DNA of 64,000 nucleotides from Phoronis australis (lineage: Eukaryota > Phoronida > Phoronidae): the NCBI GenBank assembly GCA_002633005.1, contig NMRA01000169.1, forward strand, positions 219,884 through 283,883. The letters run 5' to 3'. Below are positions 34,301 through 49,300 of the stretch, in pieces. The translations under genes and the position numbers were made by a program. Positions within the stretch are counted from its first letter, which is position 1, and each line of letters begins with the position of its first letter. The notes beneath the pieces were generated by a model. That model saw nothing but the letters and a program-made list of their open reading frames with translations, was not told the origin of the DNA and made no database searches.

Positions 34301-37300
34301 GGCCTCTGGCCCTTGTTACAATCAAATCATCAAATACAATAAAGGTAAGTGTCAAACACTAGCAGTGAATCGAGTTTTTCTTCGCTTGAATGCGAAATGA
34401 ACATAATTATTTACATGTTGACCATAAGATCTTTTTCCTCCATAGTCATAAGCCTGTTGAATTTTGTAACATTGGGATTGTTGTAGCTCCATGCAGGCAA
34501 ATATCATTTCCTGAGGTCATCGTAGAATGGGCATTCGATAACAAAATGATATTCTGACTCGACATATGGCCTAACACAGAGAGGGCATAACCTTTCTGTT
34601 CTGCTAAGTTTCAAGTGTCATAGTGCATGCGCTGAACATCTTAATCTTACCATATCAGATCTAACATTTGCATTCATTTGTCAATCACATCTAAATAGTT
34701 TTCAAAACATATATCTAACTTAAAAGTTCTGTAAGTTTCCATCTTAATCGAATTGTTCAAAATTTCTTGCCATTTTTGCTGATCAGTATCCTTACATCTT
34801 TATTTAAAAGTGATTTGAAGCTTGTCTCGGAACCTACATCCTGATTGTACCATGCTTCTCCAAAACCAAACTGAAATAGCAATTTCTTAACGTCATTAAC
34901 CCAGCACGGTTTATTAGCATTTTCCGTCATATTGTACTGCCATTCATAGCAATGATATGTAATTTTGAGGCATCGGTTTTTAATAGAGAAGTTTTAACCA
35001 ATATTTCATAATTCTAGGAAGTCGGTAAGCAACCAAGGAGTAACGACCCATCTCACCTCTAACAGTTGATGAAATTGCCGTGCTAGGCAAATTAAAAATT
35101 TCTTTGCAAAATTCTGTGTGGAGTATTTCAATACATTCGCAGTCACTAATATGTGGCTATCTGCACAATAACAACTGTGATGGTTCTGTGTTCAGACAAT
35201 AGATTGAGATACTGCTTTGTAACAGCATCTGTAACATCATGGTAGAAATTTTTTTCATCTTACTCTTAATACGGCAGGGAATGGATTTTGCTATATACGA
35301 TTCACCACGAGTGCGATTAATAATGTGTGCCTCGCACAATGGATTGTTTATAGATCATTGTGCTCTTTTTTTCAGTTCCTGCGAAGACTGGCTCGGACAT
35401 CATAGACAGGATTGCCGAAAGCCGTCGAGTTCGTCACGAGGCCGCACTGGAAGACATGCGACAGGAGATTGGTATGATCAGCACGGTAAGACAAAAATGA
35501 TCATTAGATGATTTGCCATTTGATACTGAGTGTCTGAGTAAAAATAAGACGGACAAGTTTATTGAGGAAAATGTTATTGCAATAAAGTAATTTAAAAAGT
35601 TTACTGACTCAGAGGAAAAGATTACTGCCCGATATTTTCTTCTCGTCAAAGTGGAGTGTATCCCCTTGTGGCTAGGCAACAATTTTTTCTGTTCAAGTTC
35701 ATCAATTATTAGTTATGAACTTAAATACAAAAATATACGAAATGGAGATTTTAGTACTTTTGCCTTACACTTAAACCATATTACTCTTATAATTCTGTTT
35801 AGTAGGTTTTAATTATAGTGGTGAACTTTCTTACCACTAGCATCTTTCTGTCTTATGAAAATGTACAGAGAATGTTTGAGAGACAGTATGAGAAAGTGCT
35901 TCATTGTCAGTGATGTAACCCATCTGTCTCATCTCCACTTAGCATTCCGCCTGTACAGCATCCTCAGTTGACAAACTGCACATTACTGGAGCTCAGGCAA
36001 GAAATAATTTGTCACTGAATGAAAACTTACACCTTCTGAATCATTCACAGGAACTTGAACCGAGGATCACAGAGGCTGGTAACCTGTTGTTAAGCAACCT
36101 GGCTGAGAATAACACAGTGATTGAGCAATTAATGAAGCGAATTGAGAAAGATGAGGTATGGAATCAATGTGGTTTTGTGTGTACCAACGTAGCTTCCTGT
36201 TATTTATTAAGAGGGTGAAGGGATTTTTGTGACCTCTGAAATATCATTTTTGTGGTGCGTTAACGTGATAATATGGCATTTTTCATACCCGCGAATCGTG
36301 ATGTGAAGGTCAACGTGAACAAGTATTTTTAGGCTGACAACAACTGCGAAATTCGTCTGAATCCTTGAATGTGAATGAAAATTGTGATGGGGGGTGTCAC
36401 AGGGGGGGGGGCAACAAGAGGAGGAATTGAAAATCTGCCATCATCGTAAAATGGATAATTTTACATGCATCGTCCGTGACACAACACTCCTTCACTCCCT
36501 CATTGTGAACTGAAGGCTGTGAAAATTGTAATTAGGTTTGCTCAAGTCATAGCAGGGAGTGTGAAGAATAGTGAGCAGTTAGAAATTATTCGAGGATTGT
36601 GTTGTCTTTGTTCATGAAATCCAGTGTAAACAAATTGTGTTCAGTTTAAGCTGCAATCTTCATGGTTATAAAATTGTTTGAATTCGTTTGACAGTATGAC
36701 ATAGTGCAATGCTGAAATTGTTTTCTTCAGCTTAATGCCTCAGATAAATTAAGGTCAAGGTCGTTATCATTGCGGCTACCTCTCCATCTCATTGAAGTGA
36801 GGGTAAGGTGAGGCAAAGCACAGTTACATTAAAGTGACATTATCGGTGAGAAAAATGTTTTTCTGAGATCAGCCCCAGTGTGCAACTGGGCCTAAATTGC
36901 TTTCCACAGACACAGCCAAACGCTCTTTTAGCTAAGCTAAATCCTACACTATTAATGGCGGCGTATTCTATTGTGCTCAACTAGGAATTCTAAATAGTAA
37001 AAGTCACCAGCATTGATTTTAGCTAATGTCTGGCTGCCAATAGCGAGAATTGACGATTTGTAGTAAAATCACACTTAATGCAATTTGTTTTACCGCACAG
37101 ATCAAAGGTAATAACCCTTACTTCAACAAGTCTCCCAGCCAACAATAATTTCAAAAATGTTTGTTTTTGGCTGTAAGCACAATAATGGCCCTTTAATGAA
37201 ATGCTGAGCAAATGCTATTTAATTTATTCGTGGGACTCACACACAGTACTGTTGTATTGCATGGTTCCCTTTGCAGGATCTGTTTGAGTACACATTGGTA

Positions 37301-40300
37301 CAACTTCATGAACTGTGGGATGAGATCCAGAGCCAATCGGAGGACAGGAGACAGTGGGTTAGTGAGATGGACGGTGTTTTGCTGTCTGTTGAGAAGGAGA
37401 GGATGGGCAAGGTAAATCAGGGTTCAAATATGGTCAGCAAAATCGTGTGTCTAGATCCCGACAGGACTGGAAAATGTGCGACTTTCACAAAGTAATGTCT
37501 GGTTTTAAAGTGTGACTTTTAAGAGGTCTCCGGTGATACAAGCTTGCTGCCCTTTATCTGGTTAAAATTCTGCAAAAATATGAACCATTGTCGCAAAAAT
37601 GCATTGAAATTTGAACATTTGGTGAGGATGATGAATTGATATATAACAATTACTGAATTTGCAGGGACGATTATCTGTCGTGGGATGTTCTGTTAGGAAA
37701 AATTGGCAGACGAGTACTTCTCTTAATGTTATGTTACATGTTGTTTGCTTCTCATCAAGTCAATCACAGCAAACATCTTTGGCAAAGTTTTGAATTGTTT
37801 CAGTTATATTTTAGTGCATTCAATAGGTTGCTTGCTTAGTTGAGTTTCCTGAAATGTTAGAAAATGGAATACATGACAACAATTGTCACAAAATCAATAT
37901 TTTTGCTTTTTGAAGCATTACTGAATATTAACATGTTGGCGCGACTTATTTTGTAATAACAAACCTTTGGGACTATTAACTGTGGCTGAAATTATGAAAA
38001 ATGATAGCATAGAACCAAGTGTGATGAAAATTTTGCTGTTTGAGACAACTATCATTGCTTCAAGTTGCGTTGACCTTCAACTTGAAATAGGAATGCTTAA
38101 CACAGGTTCAAAAAAGACTGTCTGTAAGTTTCCAATGATATCACCATCTTGTTCATCGTGTTCATTGTGTTGCATAGATACGGCTCGTGTTTGAGGAGTA
38201 CGCCAAAACTTTGGAGAAGATTTCACACCTCATGAAACCAGATATACAGAGACTGTTGGACAGTGAGTCACAGGTAATAGGAAAATATTGATTGGAGTGC
38301 TTATTTCATTTTTGAATTATGTTATTTGAAGTGGTTATGTATGTTTTGTAAACTTCTAATAATGAAATCAGTTGTTACTGGTTAACGAAAAACTCAGACT
38401 TCATTGTATTGTGTTCTTTAGAACATTAGAACACAAGTTACATTATGCAGGCTCTGGTACGGATGCGGTATTGGAGGCCAGAAACAACGTTCCCCGCCCC
38501 CAGCCATCTCTGCACTTCACTTATAATTTCCATTGCTTTAGTCTGGAAGATCTCATGCACACAGTATGTGTAATGTCCATTGTCATATGCTATCTAGACA
38601 ATGTTTTGGATCTGTGTCTGTTCTCTTGTTGTTAGGCAATACTAAGGGATGATTACAGACGAGAGCAACAAAGTTTGGTGTGTAGGACATCCAAACAAGA
38701 ACATTTTGAATTCAGTTGATTATCAGCAGAAATGGACAGGTTAAACTATTAACTACCTAGTAGGAGGAAATTTAACATTAAGAAAGACACTTACTTGCAG
38801 CAATGGTGTATATGTCAACACATTGATTAAAAATGTCTCAATCTAAAATCGTGGTTACGTTTTAGATGATCAACCAGGCAGTGCTGAGTAACAAGCGAGC
38901 GTATGCGGATCTGTTTACACGTCTGATGACAGCAGACATTGAACGGGAGAAGAAACATCACAATCAGTGGCAGAAACGACTGGAAGACTGGCGGCAACTC
39001 AACACAAACATAGCTGTCAAGAATTTCACGTGAGTTGGGAGACGACTGCAAAGTGTTCGCGGGAAAATTAATGTTTTCCTGATGGTAGATCAGGGGCCCG
39101 ATAATGTTTTAGAGGCTTCACGCTGATTGAAGTGATTGTAGCTCCACCTTTTGTTCTGCCTTACTTTGTGCTCAGTCATCCACTTTTAGATGTTTCATGC
39201 AGAATTAAGTGATTACAGCTGCTCCATCTGGTGTTCAGCGTGTAAGAACTCATTCATTCTCCTTTAGACTGTAGTTTTCAATATAAACTGGTTAGACTTT
39301 TACAGAATTCTGTCAATACCTCATCAAACTATGACAAACTTTTCAGTATTATTTGTCAGTTTTATCAAGCCTTTGTCGTAATAAACGTAGATCTGCGTGG
39401 TCGCTAATTGTTCATTTGTAAATGGCCTTGCAAAGTAAGTGGTTGTGATTTTGGCAAAGTAGGTTGAGCAGCATCTGTCAAGATTTGGCCAGCAAGGGTT
39501 CTTGATGAAAAGAAATATATTTAGTTGGGGTTCTGTGTGTCGAAACTTTCTTGAATTTCGGCGTTGATCAGCTTAGTTTGAAATCTTCCGTTATTGACTT
39601 CAAAAAGAATGAAGTGATCACAGCCCCATCTAGTGTTCAGCTTATACTCAAATATTCTTCTTTACAGTGACTTTATGAAGAGTGATGTGATCACAGCTCC
39701 ATCTGGTGTTAATCATGTGCTAACTGCCTTGATACAGGAGCAAGACAGGATCAACCAAAAGCGACTGGAACTCATCAACTCACTCAGGTACAGTGACCTT
39801 GGATGAAGCAGGATCCTTGTTTATGTGAAAATATCCAACATGAGAGAATATGGAATGAATCCTCTTCTCACACGGGTCAATTTAATAACTGTGTTATGTT
39901 GAAGGCTTGGCTAAACCATTAGTATGGGCCTATAGTATGGGATAAACTGGATGTTTAATAAAGTGGTATAATTACAAAACTTATCGAGAATCTGAGAAGG
40001 CCTTTTGTGAAAGCGAGACACTCATGAGAGACACTTATGGTGAGAAATCTTCCCTTATGAAACAGAAACACGAATTTGGCAGTCAACAGTCCAGCCTTAC
40101 TGACCAATCATTTCAGTGGCTGACAACCATCTCAAACTTACTTGCGAAACATTTGTTTTTCTGTCGCATGATTTTGCATGGTCTTGAGAGATTTTACTGT
40201 TTTCACAAGCAATTCACTCTGTGGAAAGCAACCCTGCATTTTCTTGTAACCAGTTAATAGCCTTGAGATGCCAGGATTGCTTATGACTATAGGAGTTGAA

Positions 40301-43300
40301 AGTCACATGTGATATGCCCTGTACCTAGGGAAGATATCACAAGGAATAATTTAATCATTGGGACACCATAAAATTCTCCTTAATGAATGTCGAACTATTT
40401 GGTTATTAGTCACAGCCAGTTCCAAAACATTACATATTAATGTTAAACACCAGCTGTTGGTGTGTAACCCTAACAAGCTTCCTCCCTTTTCATCATCTTG
40501 TAACATTGTTCCACAGAGAAATGCTGCCGCCGTCATCCACCAAAACGCGCGTGTACCAGTGGAATGACGAGCTGAAGTCATTGAGTGACCTCCTGGATCA
40601 GACTAACCAGCAGTACTTGAAGAAACTGTATGAGGAATATGAGTACTCAAGCCGCCATAGTCTACAGGAGATGGAGGAAGTCAGGGTAAGGGGCCAAGAG
40701 AGATGGAGTGAGCCGCCATGGGCACACCTCTGTTTTGGTTGAGGTTGATATCCATTCATATCAAGTTGGTGATATGGTTATCAGTCTGGTATCAGTCTGT
40801 TCATCATTCATAGCATCATTCATGGGACACCTTTTTTGATCATTTATTACAGTTGCTTAGTGAAAGGAAATCAAGACAAAATTCACGGCTGACAATAAAC
40901 CTGATGAAAAATTGTTATACAAACCATGAAATAAATATACTAGAAATAAATTGATATTGATTCAGAAAAATAGTTGATATGAATTGATTTCATCTTTATG
41001 ATGAATTATGATCAACCAAAATTCATCCAACCAACCAGTAGAAGTGAAAGACATGTTGATAGTAAGGGGGAGGATTCAAGGAGGTGGGATGCAGAACACC
41101 TAAAGATAATTCGTGTGTGGTAGCTGCCTTTGGAACTATCACCAAGAGACATGTTGTTCATCACTTACATCATGTCAATGCGCGTTATCTCATTATTAAA
41201 CTTTGTTGAGCGATGCCTTTGATGCCATATAACAGTCAAGCTACTTTATATTGGAGTAGGCTAAAATTTCACCGATTGTGGAGAAAAACAATAATTGGTA
41301 TTTTTACATTTTTCAATGGCTTCTTTGAATGTCCACAATTTCTCTGAAATATTGCCTGATGGTAGTTAGGCTGGTGTAGATCATTAAAATTGTTAAATCA
41401 CTTATTTTCTGTTACTTGCAAACATTTTGTCCCGTCAGCATGCCATTTTTTTGTCACATCACGTGTTACTTATCTTTCATGAAAAAATGGAAAAGTAATA
41501 AAATTTCACTTGTCGGCCACTTGGTGTTCTAAATTGGTGAGATTTTACCGTTATCAAACTTTCCAAGATCTTTTTTCAAAAATTAAGTTCCAAGACAAAA
41601 ATGAAATCTGATTCTGAAAGAGGACAGATCATGTACCCCTGATCAGTATTTTGTTCATCGTTTAAAACCAATTAATTTTTAAGTCCAATTTAATGACTTT
41701 TTGTGTAGTTGCTGGGAATGGGCATTTTGTCCTTACCATTGGGAGGACCTGGTTGTCAGCTGACATATTTTGATCATTTTGCAGCCAAGTGCGTCATTAT
41801 GTCAAGCCGGTTGCTCTTTTCTTTTCAGAAAAGCCTGCTGCAGTCAGGTGTGTGTGACGACACCAAGGCACACCTGGTGGTGACTGAGTCACTCATGCCT
41901 CTGATTGGTCAGCGACAACGGCTATACGAGGCAGAGATGGAGGAAATGGAAGTGAGTGCTAACCAAAACGGTGGCCATTTTGACTTTTAACTCATTGTGG
42001 CAGATCATGAGTACCATTGTTCTGCAGATAGAAAGAACCATATCTAGAATAGGCCCAGTGGACGTACACAATAAATAAATTTTCCACAGATATGCTCAAG
42101 GAATATGGGAAAAATTATGCATGGAAAAATTCTTAGGAAAAGGACACTAAAATGGCGACTAAAATATTTTCAGCAATAAAGTCCAACCTGTGGGTACAGT
42201 CATATGTCAATGATGTTGTGTATTTACTAGGCTAAGACTGAGTAATTTGTCACAAGAATTATCCATTTGCCTGGTGGTTACAGTATTGATAAATCCGAGC
42301 ATATGCTTGGATTTGACTGTTGGTCCCTAAACTTATATTTTCTGAATGTACACCCCGGGATTGTAGGAAATTCTGGTTCTCTCAAAGTATTTATTGCATC
42401 TCTAACTTTAGACTTTTCTGTTACTTCTTAGTCAAGTTAATGTGATTTATGGAATAGTTGGCATCATTTTAACTTTTATTTGACAAAGTACCAATCTATT
42501 ATAGGGTTATATTACCATGTATTTAAACAGTTACATTTGTGTTTATGCTCATGCACATGGTCTCCCTTTATTGGTTACATTTTGTATGTTTTGTCTGGGT
42601 TCATGTCTTATTATTTTGCATGTTCCTTGTAAGAGACCACCACAGAAATACGTGTTTCAGTCACTCTGTGATGCTGCTCTGGTTGTACACGTATTGTTTG
42701 TCTCATGATTTGTATTACCATAATGTTTATTTGTTATCACATCTCATCTAAACTGTCATTCATTCAGTTGTGTGTGTAGCCCAATACAACCGGTCAGTCA
42801 TTATCATGGCAAATTATGCAAGGTCATCATGCTTGCCTTAATCGAAGTTGTCTCCCCTCTTCCAGAAACATGTAGAAGAGCATACCAACTATATGAACAG
42901 ACAGCTCAAGTCACTCTTTAAGTATTGCCAGGGAGCAGCTCATGCCTGGGACCTGCACGAGATCGGTCTTGGCAAGCAGGAGCGTGCTCTACAGGAGAAA
43001 TTGGAAACTTGTCGGCACCACCATGATAATATTAACCAGGTATTTTTTCGTGTCTATTTGACTTGTGGCTGATCCTTACTGTTGTTTTGGAAGTAGTTTT
43101 CAGTTTTGCTGGTCATATAGTCAGATGTACACGTTGACCATTACCTAACTTACTAAATGTTTGTTTGTTGGTTGTTCTATCATTATCTGACTCTTTTCCA
43201 TTTATAAGTATGCCATGCAATCTTAGTGTTTTACATATTGCTTTGTATGATTGTTCTTGTAATACGTTAATACAAACATGAGGACCCTCTTTGAAACTGA

Positions 43301-46300
43301 ATTCATGCTTCCTCATTTTTTTAGCATCAAATGAGTTAGTGGTTATATTCAAGTATAATAGCTCACTTGCGAGTTTCTCGCTAGTCACTGTGACGTCACC
43401 GGAAAGGGGGCAAAACCCGCCATATTGCTTTTGTTTTGCCCCGAGTCTTTGCTACACATGCTAAAACTTACTGGAGTTGTTATGGTGAATTTTACACTTA
43501 AAACGTTAAAACAACTTAAGATATGGTAGATGGGTCGTGGAATAACTGTGAATAGACGAAGAAAATGTGACCTTGTTATGTTGTGCGAAGCTGTGAACGG
43601 ACTGAAATTGGAACTTAACCCGCTCTAGGCCTGAATGGCGCAGGCATACAGGGGCGATAGTGTATCCCCATAAAAAGATATTCACTTCAAAATACAGCAA
43701 ATAAAATCAAATGAAACATGCATATGTGCACATGAAGTTATAATTAACACATACCCTGACTCTGGACACAATTTAGTCTACAAATAACTTGAGCATATTC
43801 ATGAAAACCTCGCGGTTCTCTCGAATTTCTCTCACTAAAGAGCCGCCATTTTGAGGAAGTTACGTGAAATCACGCCTGTTGACGAACAAAAAGTCCAAGG
43901 GACACAACATGAATCAAATTTCACTTGATATTTTCTCATGCTATTTTGCAAGTCACGCGCCAGATCTCGCGCTTCGCTCAGTCTCGCGCTAACCTTTGCC
44001 TCATACTCACCTGACTCAGTTGAAATACTTGATTGTGGCAATCGCGCGCGCGGACAAAGTTAACTGTCAGTAACCACAAAGTGGAGTTGGAATTCTTCGC
44101 CTAAGTCACCTGAATTCCCGTGCTTCATCGAAGATATGTTTAGAAGCAGAAAGAGTCACTGAAGAAAGTAAGAGCCATTTAGGTGCTAATTTTAGGTGTA
44201 GAATGTATTTTCGACGAGGTGAAAACTTTATCAGTGAGCGGATTTCGCCTACCGCCCGTTTAAAATACACGGGACGAAACTTAGTACAGAACGCGATAGA
44301 ACGTTTTGTAGTGCGAATCTGAAGTTCATTTGCCATAACAGCAATGCTTTTGGACATTTTTCGAACTAAACGGCTAAAAACTCGAAGACAATAACAGAAT
44401 ACACTCTGTTACCGTATTGGGCAAATGACCAAACGACAAGCTTTTGCCCCACTTCCCGTGACGTCACAGTTAAGTCTCACATAATCTCGCGTTATTGTTA
44501 TAAACTCGCAAAAGGCCTATTCGTTAATTGTGTTTTAATCACCCAAAAATTAAGATACCCTTGATCGTTTCTCAGTGTTCTTTATGTCTCTTTCTAATGG
44601 GTAATTGGAAATTACATAAAATTAAATGTAAATAAGGCGAAATTTATGTTGTTTGCAGTGTGGATGTTTTAGATTTAGTTTGTCTTGTAAGTTGGTATGT
44701 TCAAGCATGTTTTACGTGCCTTTCATCAAAACATTTAGCAGAAGGATATGCCATGACTTCTCAATGTTAATTGGATGCTGTAGGAGCGAGAGGCCAATCT
44801 CGACATCACCATGGACCGCATGAGGCAAGATGGCAATGAGAGCCACCTGGAGCAGAACTTGAAGCGAGCCTTGGAGATGTTGACCACAATCAAACATGGG
44901 TGAGTATGACAATCCTCACCCAAAAGGAATTGCAAAAATTGTCTTTCTCCATTTTCCAAAGGCTGGTTACTTTTAATGGAAAATTTTCCATATTTGCTTT
45001 TAAGACACCTACAAACCTTGTTCGCTGTGTTTTTTTTTTGAGAAATTTGATTATTTCACTTGTCGACCACATTGTGCTCTGAATACGTGAAGAATTGCTG
45101 TGTCTTTTGACCAGTGTTGGGACTGTTTTGTAGTGTAAAGGTGCATTTTGCTCTGCTTAGTTGGCTAAAAACAGAAGTTGATTTAGATCTTTCACTTTCA
45201 TACTAAAGCCCTACCATAATGGCGTTCTATTTCCATTACCAACTCAAGTCACAGGTAATGTGTTTGAATACACCAGTTTAGGGTCAGACAATCCTAATAA
45301 ATTCCGAAGCCTTTTCTAGAGTTGCTGATGATTTCAAATTTGTCTTGCTAATAGTAATGGCATCAAGTTAGCATTATGGGTAAATATCACAAAATCAGAG
45401 AGGGCACTGTCTGGTATTTTGTGATGTGTTGTTTAAATGTGTTGTAAGTTATGTTGAAGAAACTCCTCCACTAGATAGTTTTGATTGGAAATGCGCGTTG
45501 ACCAGTGTGCCCATCTTCTTTAAAACTCAATCTTGTTACTCGTACTGAAAGTGGTTGTAGATTTAAGAAGAACAGTTCCAGTTCTGTGTAGTTGGAAGCA
45601 GATCATTGTACTATGAGCTGGCATTTAGGGTTTGGATGTATGTATGCCTAAACAATGTGTGTCCCCTCACGTTGGAGTTGTTTAGACTTGTCAAGATTCT
45701 CTATTCTGATAACGGGTAAAACTTTATTGATTCGTATTAGCATATTAAAATAATGCAGGGGCGGATCCAGGATTTTGAGTTAGGGGGGGCCAGGGCAGAG
45801 TATTAGCCTAGGATTTTCCCCAACAGACATTCGCACCCCCGTACTGCCAAATGGAATCTGGGAGAATTTTAGGGGGGGGGGCGATGGCCCCCTTGGCCCC
45901 CCCCTCTAAATCCGCCACAGTAATGCATCGCAATATGCCATAAATGTCATGTTTATACCAGGTTTCTGAAAGCTGGTTATGCAAGCAATAATCCACAGGC
46001 GAACCATCAAGACCCACAGGGGATTGGGTTGAGCACGGTAGTTTACCTTGGACCTCTAGTAAGTAATATTCAACTTATTTGTGTTTCAGATATGAAGAGT
46101 TCCACAGTGAGCAGCGCACCCTTGTGGAGGAATACCCAACTATGGTACAGGATGAGCTCAACAGCTACGATCACGCTCTGTGCAGATTCTTCGGTATCGA
46201 CAGACGGCCCCCTGAGGTGGGGTGCTCTTGCTTTTATGAACTCTATGATAGTAACGACCTCTACTGGACATATATATAAAGGGGCATTTTGTTGCTAATT

Positions 46301-49300
46301 AACGTTCAAGGTTGAATTCTTTAACTGAAGGGCTTTGGGTTTTAATACGGTAACCATTACCATGCTCATCCGATGTTGAATTGTTGCTGAATTCTTAGTT
46401 TTAGTCCAACCCCAATAAAGTCTGAAGCATTTTGACTGGCTGAGGGATATGTTCTTGTTGGTTGATATGGAAATAGAACCCTATCTTGGTAAAGAATGTT
46501 TTGAGACCAGTATGAGAGCTAAGGGCGCAATTAGATTTTCATTTTTAGCCTACTACACTGAAGAATTTTCACGGTAATATGCAGATTCTAATTAAAACCA
46601 GGTTACTCAACCACACAAAATACGACTCGGGTATTTGAAGTTTATTTCTTTATCAGTAATTTGTTTCATTATAAAAAACAATAAAAACTTTTTAAAACTG
46701 GTGAATAGTTGTATAAAGCCCCCCCCCCCTCCTCCCCCCCTCCTTTCAGATAATCCTGCCATGTCAGTCATACTCTTCTGTTTTAGGAGGTAAATCAGGA
46801 GAGACAGGAAGAAGCAGATAAACTACGTGAAGAGAATGCTGGGTCACCGCACCCGCCAAACAAGTTCAAGCAAGCTCAGACGCAGATGATAAAGAAGAAG
46901 AAGCATGATGATGAAGATCAGGATGATGCTGTGAGTAGTTCCATTGTTCACCCGCAGGTGTCAGGGCTACACTTACCTGTTGTGTGTGTGTGTGTGTACA
47001 TTTGTTGCTGCTTGGTTTGCTCTCCATTCGAGTATGTACACGTTTGGCCTATTAGTGTCAGCGAATGAGGTTTCTTCAGTCTTTTTTCCAACTGGCAAAG
47101 GAATATTTTTGTATATATTTTTTCAAAATCTGTCATAACTTGTTCTCAGAGGTCAGCGTTGAAGTTTAGTTAAAATATACTCAGGAGACAATAGACAATT
47201 TTATTTTGCTCCAGACAAATTGAAGTATCTGTGACAGGAAAGCAAAATAATAATACTTGGAACTTGAAGATTGCCAGAAGAAATGACATGCTTTGTTGTT
47301 GAGCAAACTTAATCTTGAATGGGGACAATGAACCTGGTCGGGTATACTGAAAAAGTAGGCATGAAGTATTTGGGTACATTTTGTTTCAGCCAAGATATTT
47401 TTCTTTCTTGAAATCTCACCAAAAATAATTGCCAAAATTCTTTATTTTTTATTTTGCAATTAAAGTCTTCAAAGTTTTGAATGCTGACAACCTTTCAAAA
47501 CACCGCCCAATCGTAGCTATAGCATAGAACTTCAATGTGATAAAGCGTTTGATATTTGGCTCTACTTAATCTTTTGTGAAAAAATGAAAAGTAAAACTTC
47601 CATTGTCTGCCATATTGTGCCAAGAAATGATGTGATATGTTGAGGTGACCTGGGTTCCACCAGGCTTTGATTTAGTAGAACCTTATTGACTAGTCTATGT
47701 ATTAATGCAAATATCTACAAGATTGTCGAGCTTCAACTCTGACAGTAAAATTAGATGTTTTCTGATAGAAGAAAGCGTATTGAATTTGAAGTTTGACTTT
47801 ATTAATTAATTCTTAATCTGCTTTTAATTGGGTCATGTTACCACTATATTATCTTAATTTAACAAAAACGAAATTAATAAAGTACATCGGATTCCACAGT
47901 ATAAAATGATATCAATATCATTGACCAAATAGCATTTGGTATAAGTGTTCAATCTCAAAAACAATGTTATAGTTTTATAAATAATTAGTATCTTGTCTTC
48001 ATTTTATGCAACTTTTGGGTTCAATCATTGAAATCATAAAAGTTTATATTATTTTGTAACCTCTGATGGAAAAAATTAATGGAAAATTTTAAAAAACAAG
48101 CATTTTGAAGTACACCGCATCAAACACAATTTCATCTGCAAGTTTCACGTGATCCAATCAGCTATTTCTGACTGAGATGATCTAAACCAAATGTGGACAT
48201 TTTTCAAGAGTACAACATAACCTTAATGAAATGATGGCAGTTAACTGCAGTTGTGTGAGGGGTTGGAATGACTTCCTTCCTTGTTTTCTGTTTCATCTGA
48301 ATAAAAATACTAAATAATTAGCTGATTCACTGGATAACTCTGCTTGTTTCATGTGATGTGTTGTGTTAGTGTTGTTGGACCGCCATAACTTTCAAACAAT
48401 TGATCCCAGTGGTCTCCTTCCTGAAAAGTGACGCAAGACTTTAGTCAGAAATATGGTCTTACACTTCGCATAGCTATTTTATGAAAAATATAATCTCACT
48501 TAATATGCAAAAGTCCAAAGTCTCTTGGAATATATACACTGATGCTAGTTCCTTACTTATCACTTATTTCTGCACTAAGTAGCGTTAATCACTTGATGGC
48601 TAAAACCTTATTTATTTACTGCAATAATTGTGAAGTGAGATCGCGGAACCTAAGTTCTGTCTTACGTATCAAGTCACTTTGATGAAACAAAAACCTGGCT
48701 GGTATTTCCTGTGACAGTTGTTGATTTTTTACCGTAGTCTGTGGAGAGTTTGTGCACAATACTGAGTCATTTAAATGAGTAACAGTAACGACATTTTTAT
48801 TGTAAAAAAGCTTTCATGCAGAACAACACAGCATAGAGTTTGCACATCTAAAAGCCACATGGGGTTTTAAAACACCTCAAGTCTAGTTGTTGCTACCTCT
48901 GTTACTGGTGGTGTTCACCAAAGCGTGATGATTTATAGTCAACATACAGTGTATAATACTGTAGCACAGGTCAAGTGATTTCCAAAGATGTGGTGGATCA
49001 ACTAGATGTCCTCATAAATCCTAAATGCAGGGTGACCCAAAAACCCAACCCATAAGTAAAATAATCAGCTAATCCTACATTAAGAGATTTTAAATTTTGT
49101 ACTCTTAGGCTGCAGTCTATTAGTGGTCTTTCACAAAGTTTTAACTGTAGAAGTAAGTTTGCTCTGATTTTTCTTTCCAAAGAATTTAATATTAATGATT
49201 ATTTTATAACAAAGTTTTTCTAGTTTGTTTTTTATCTCCCTATGCCTTTGTATGGTTGGCAATGTGGTATTAGCAACAAGAAGATATTATTTGATAAGAA

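Noticed and set aside
36000-36050. Alternative acceptor extending CCDC180 exon 5 upstream
   Set aside because: It would add about 17 residues in frame, but the TTCACAG site at 36050 gives a better continuation; kept only as a possible variant.
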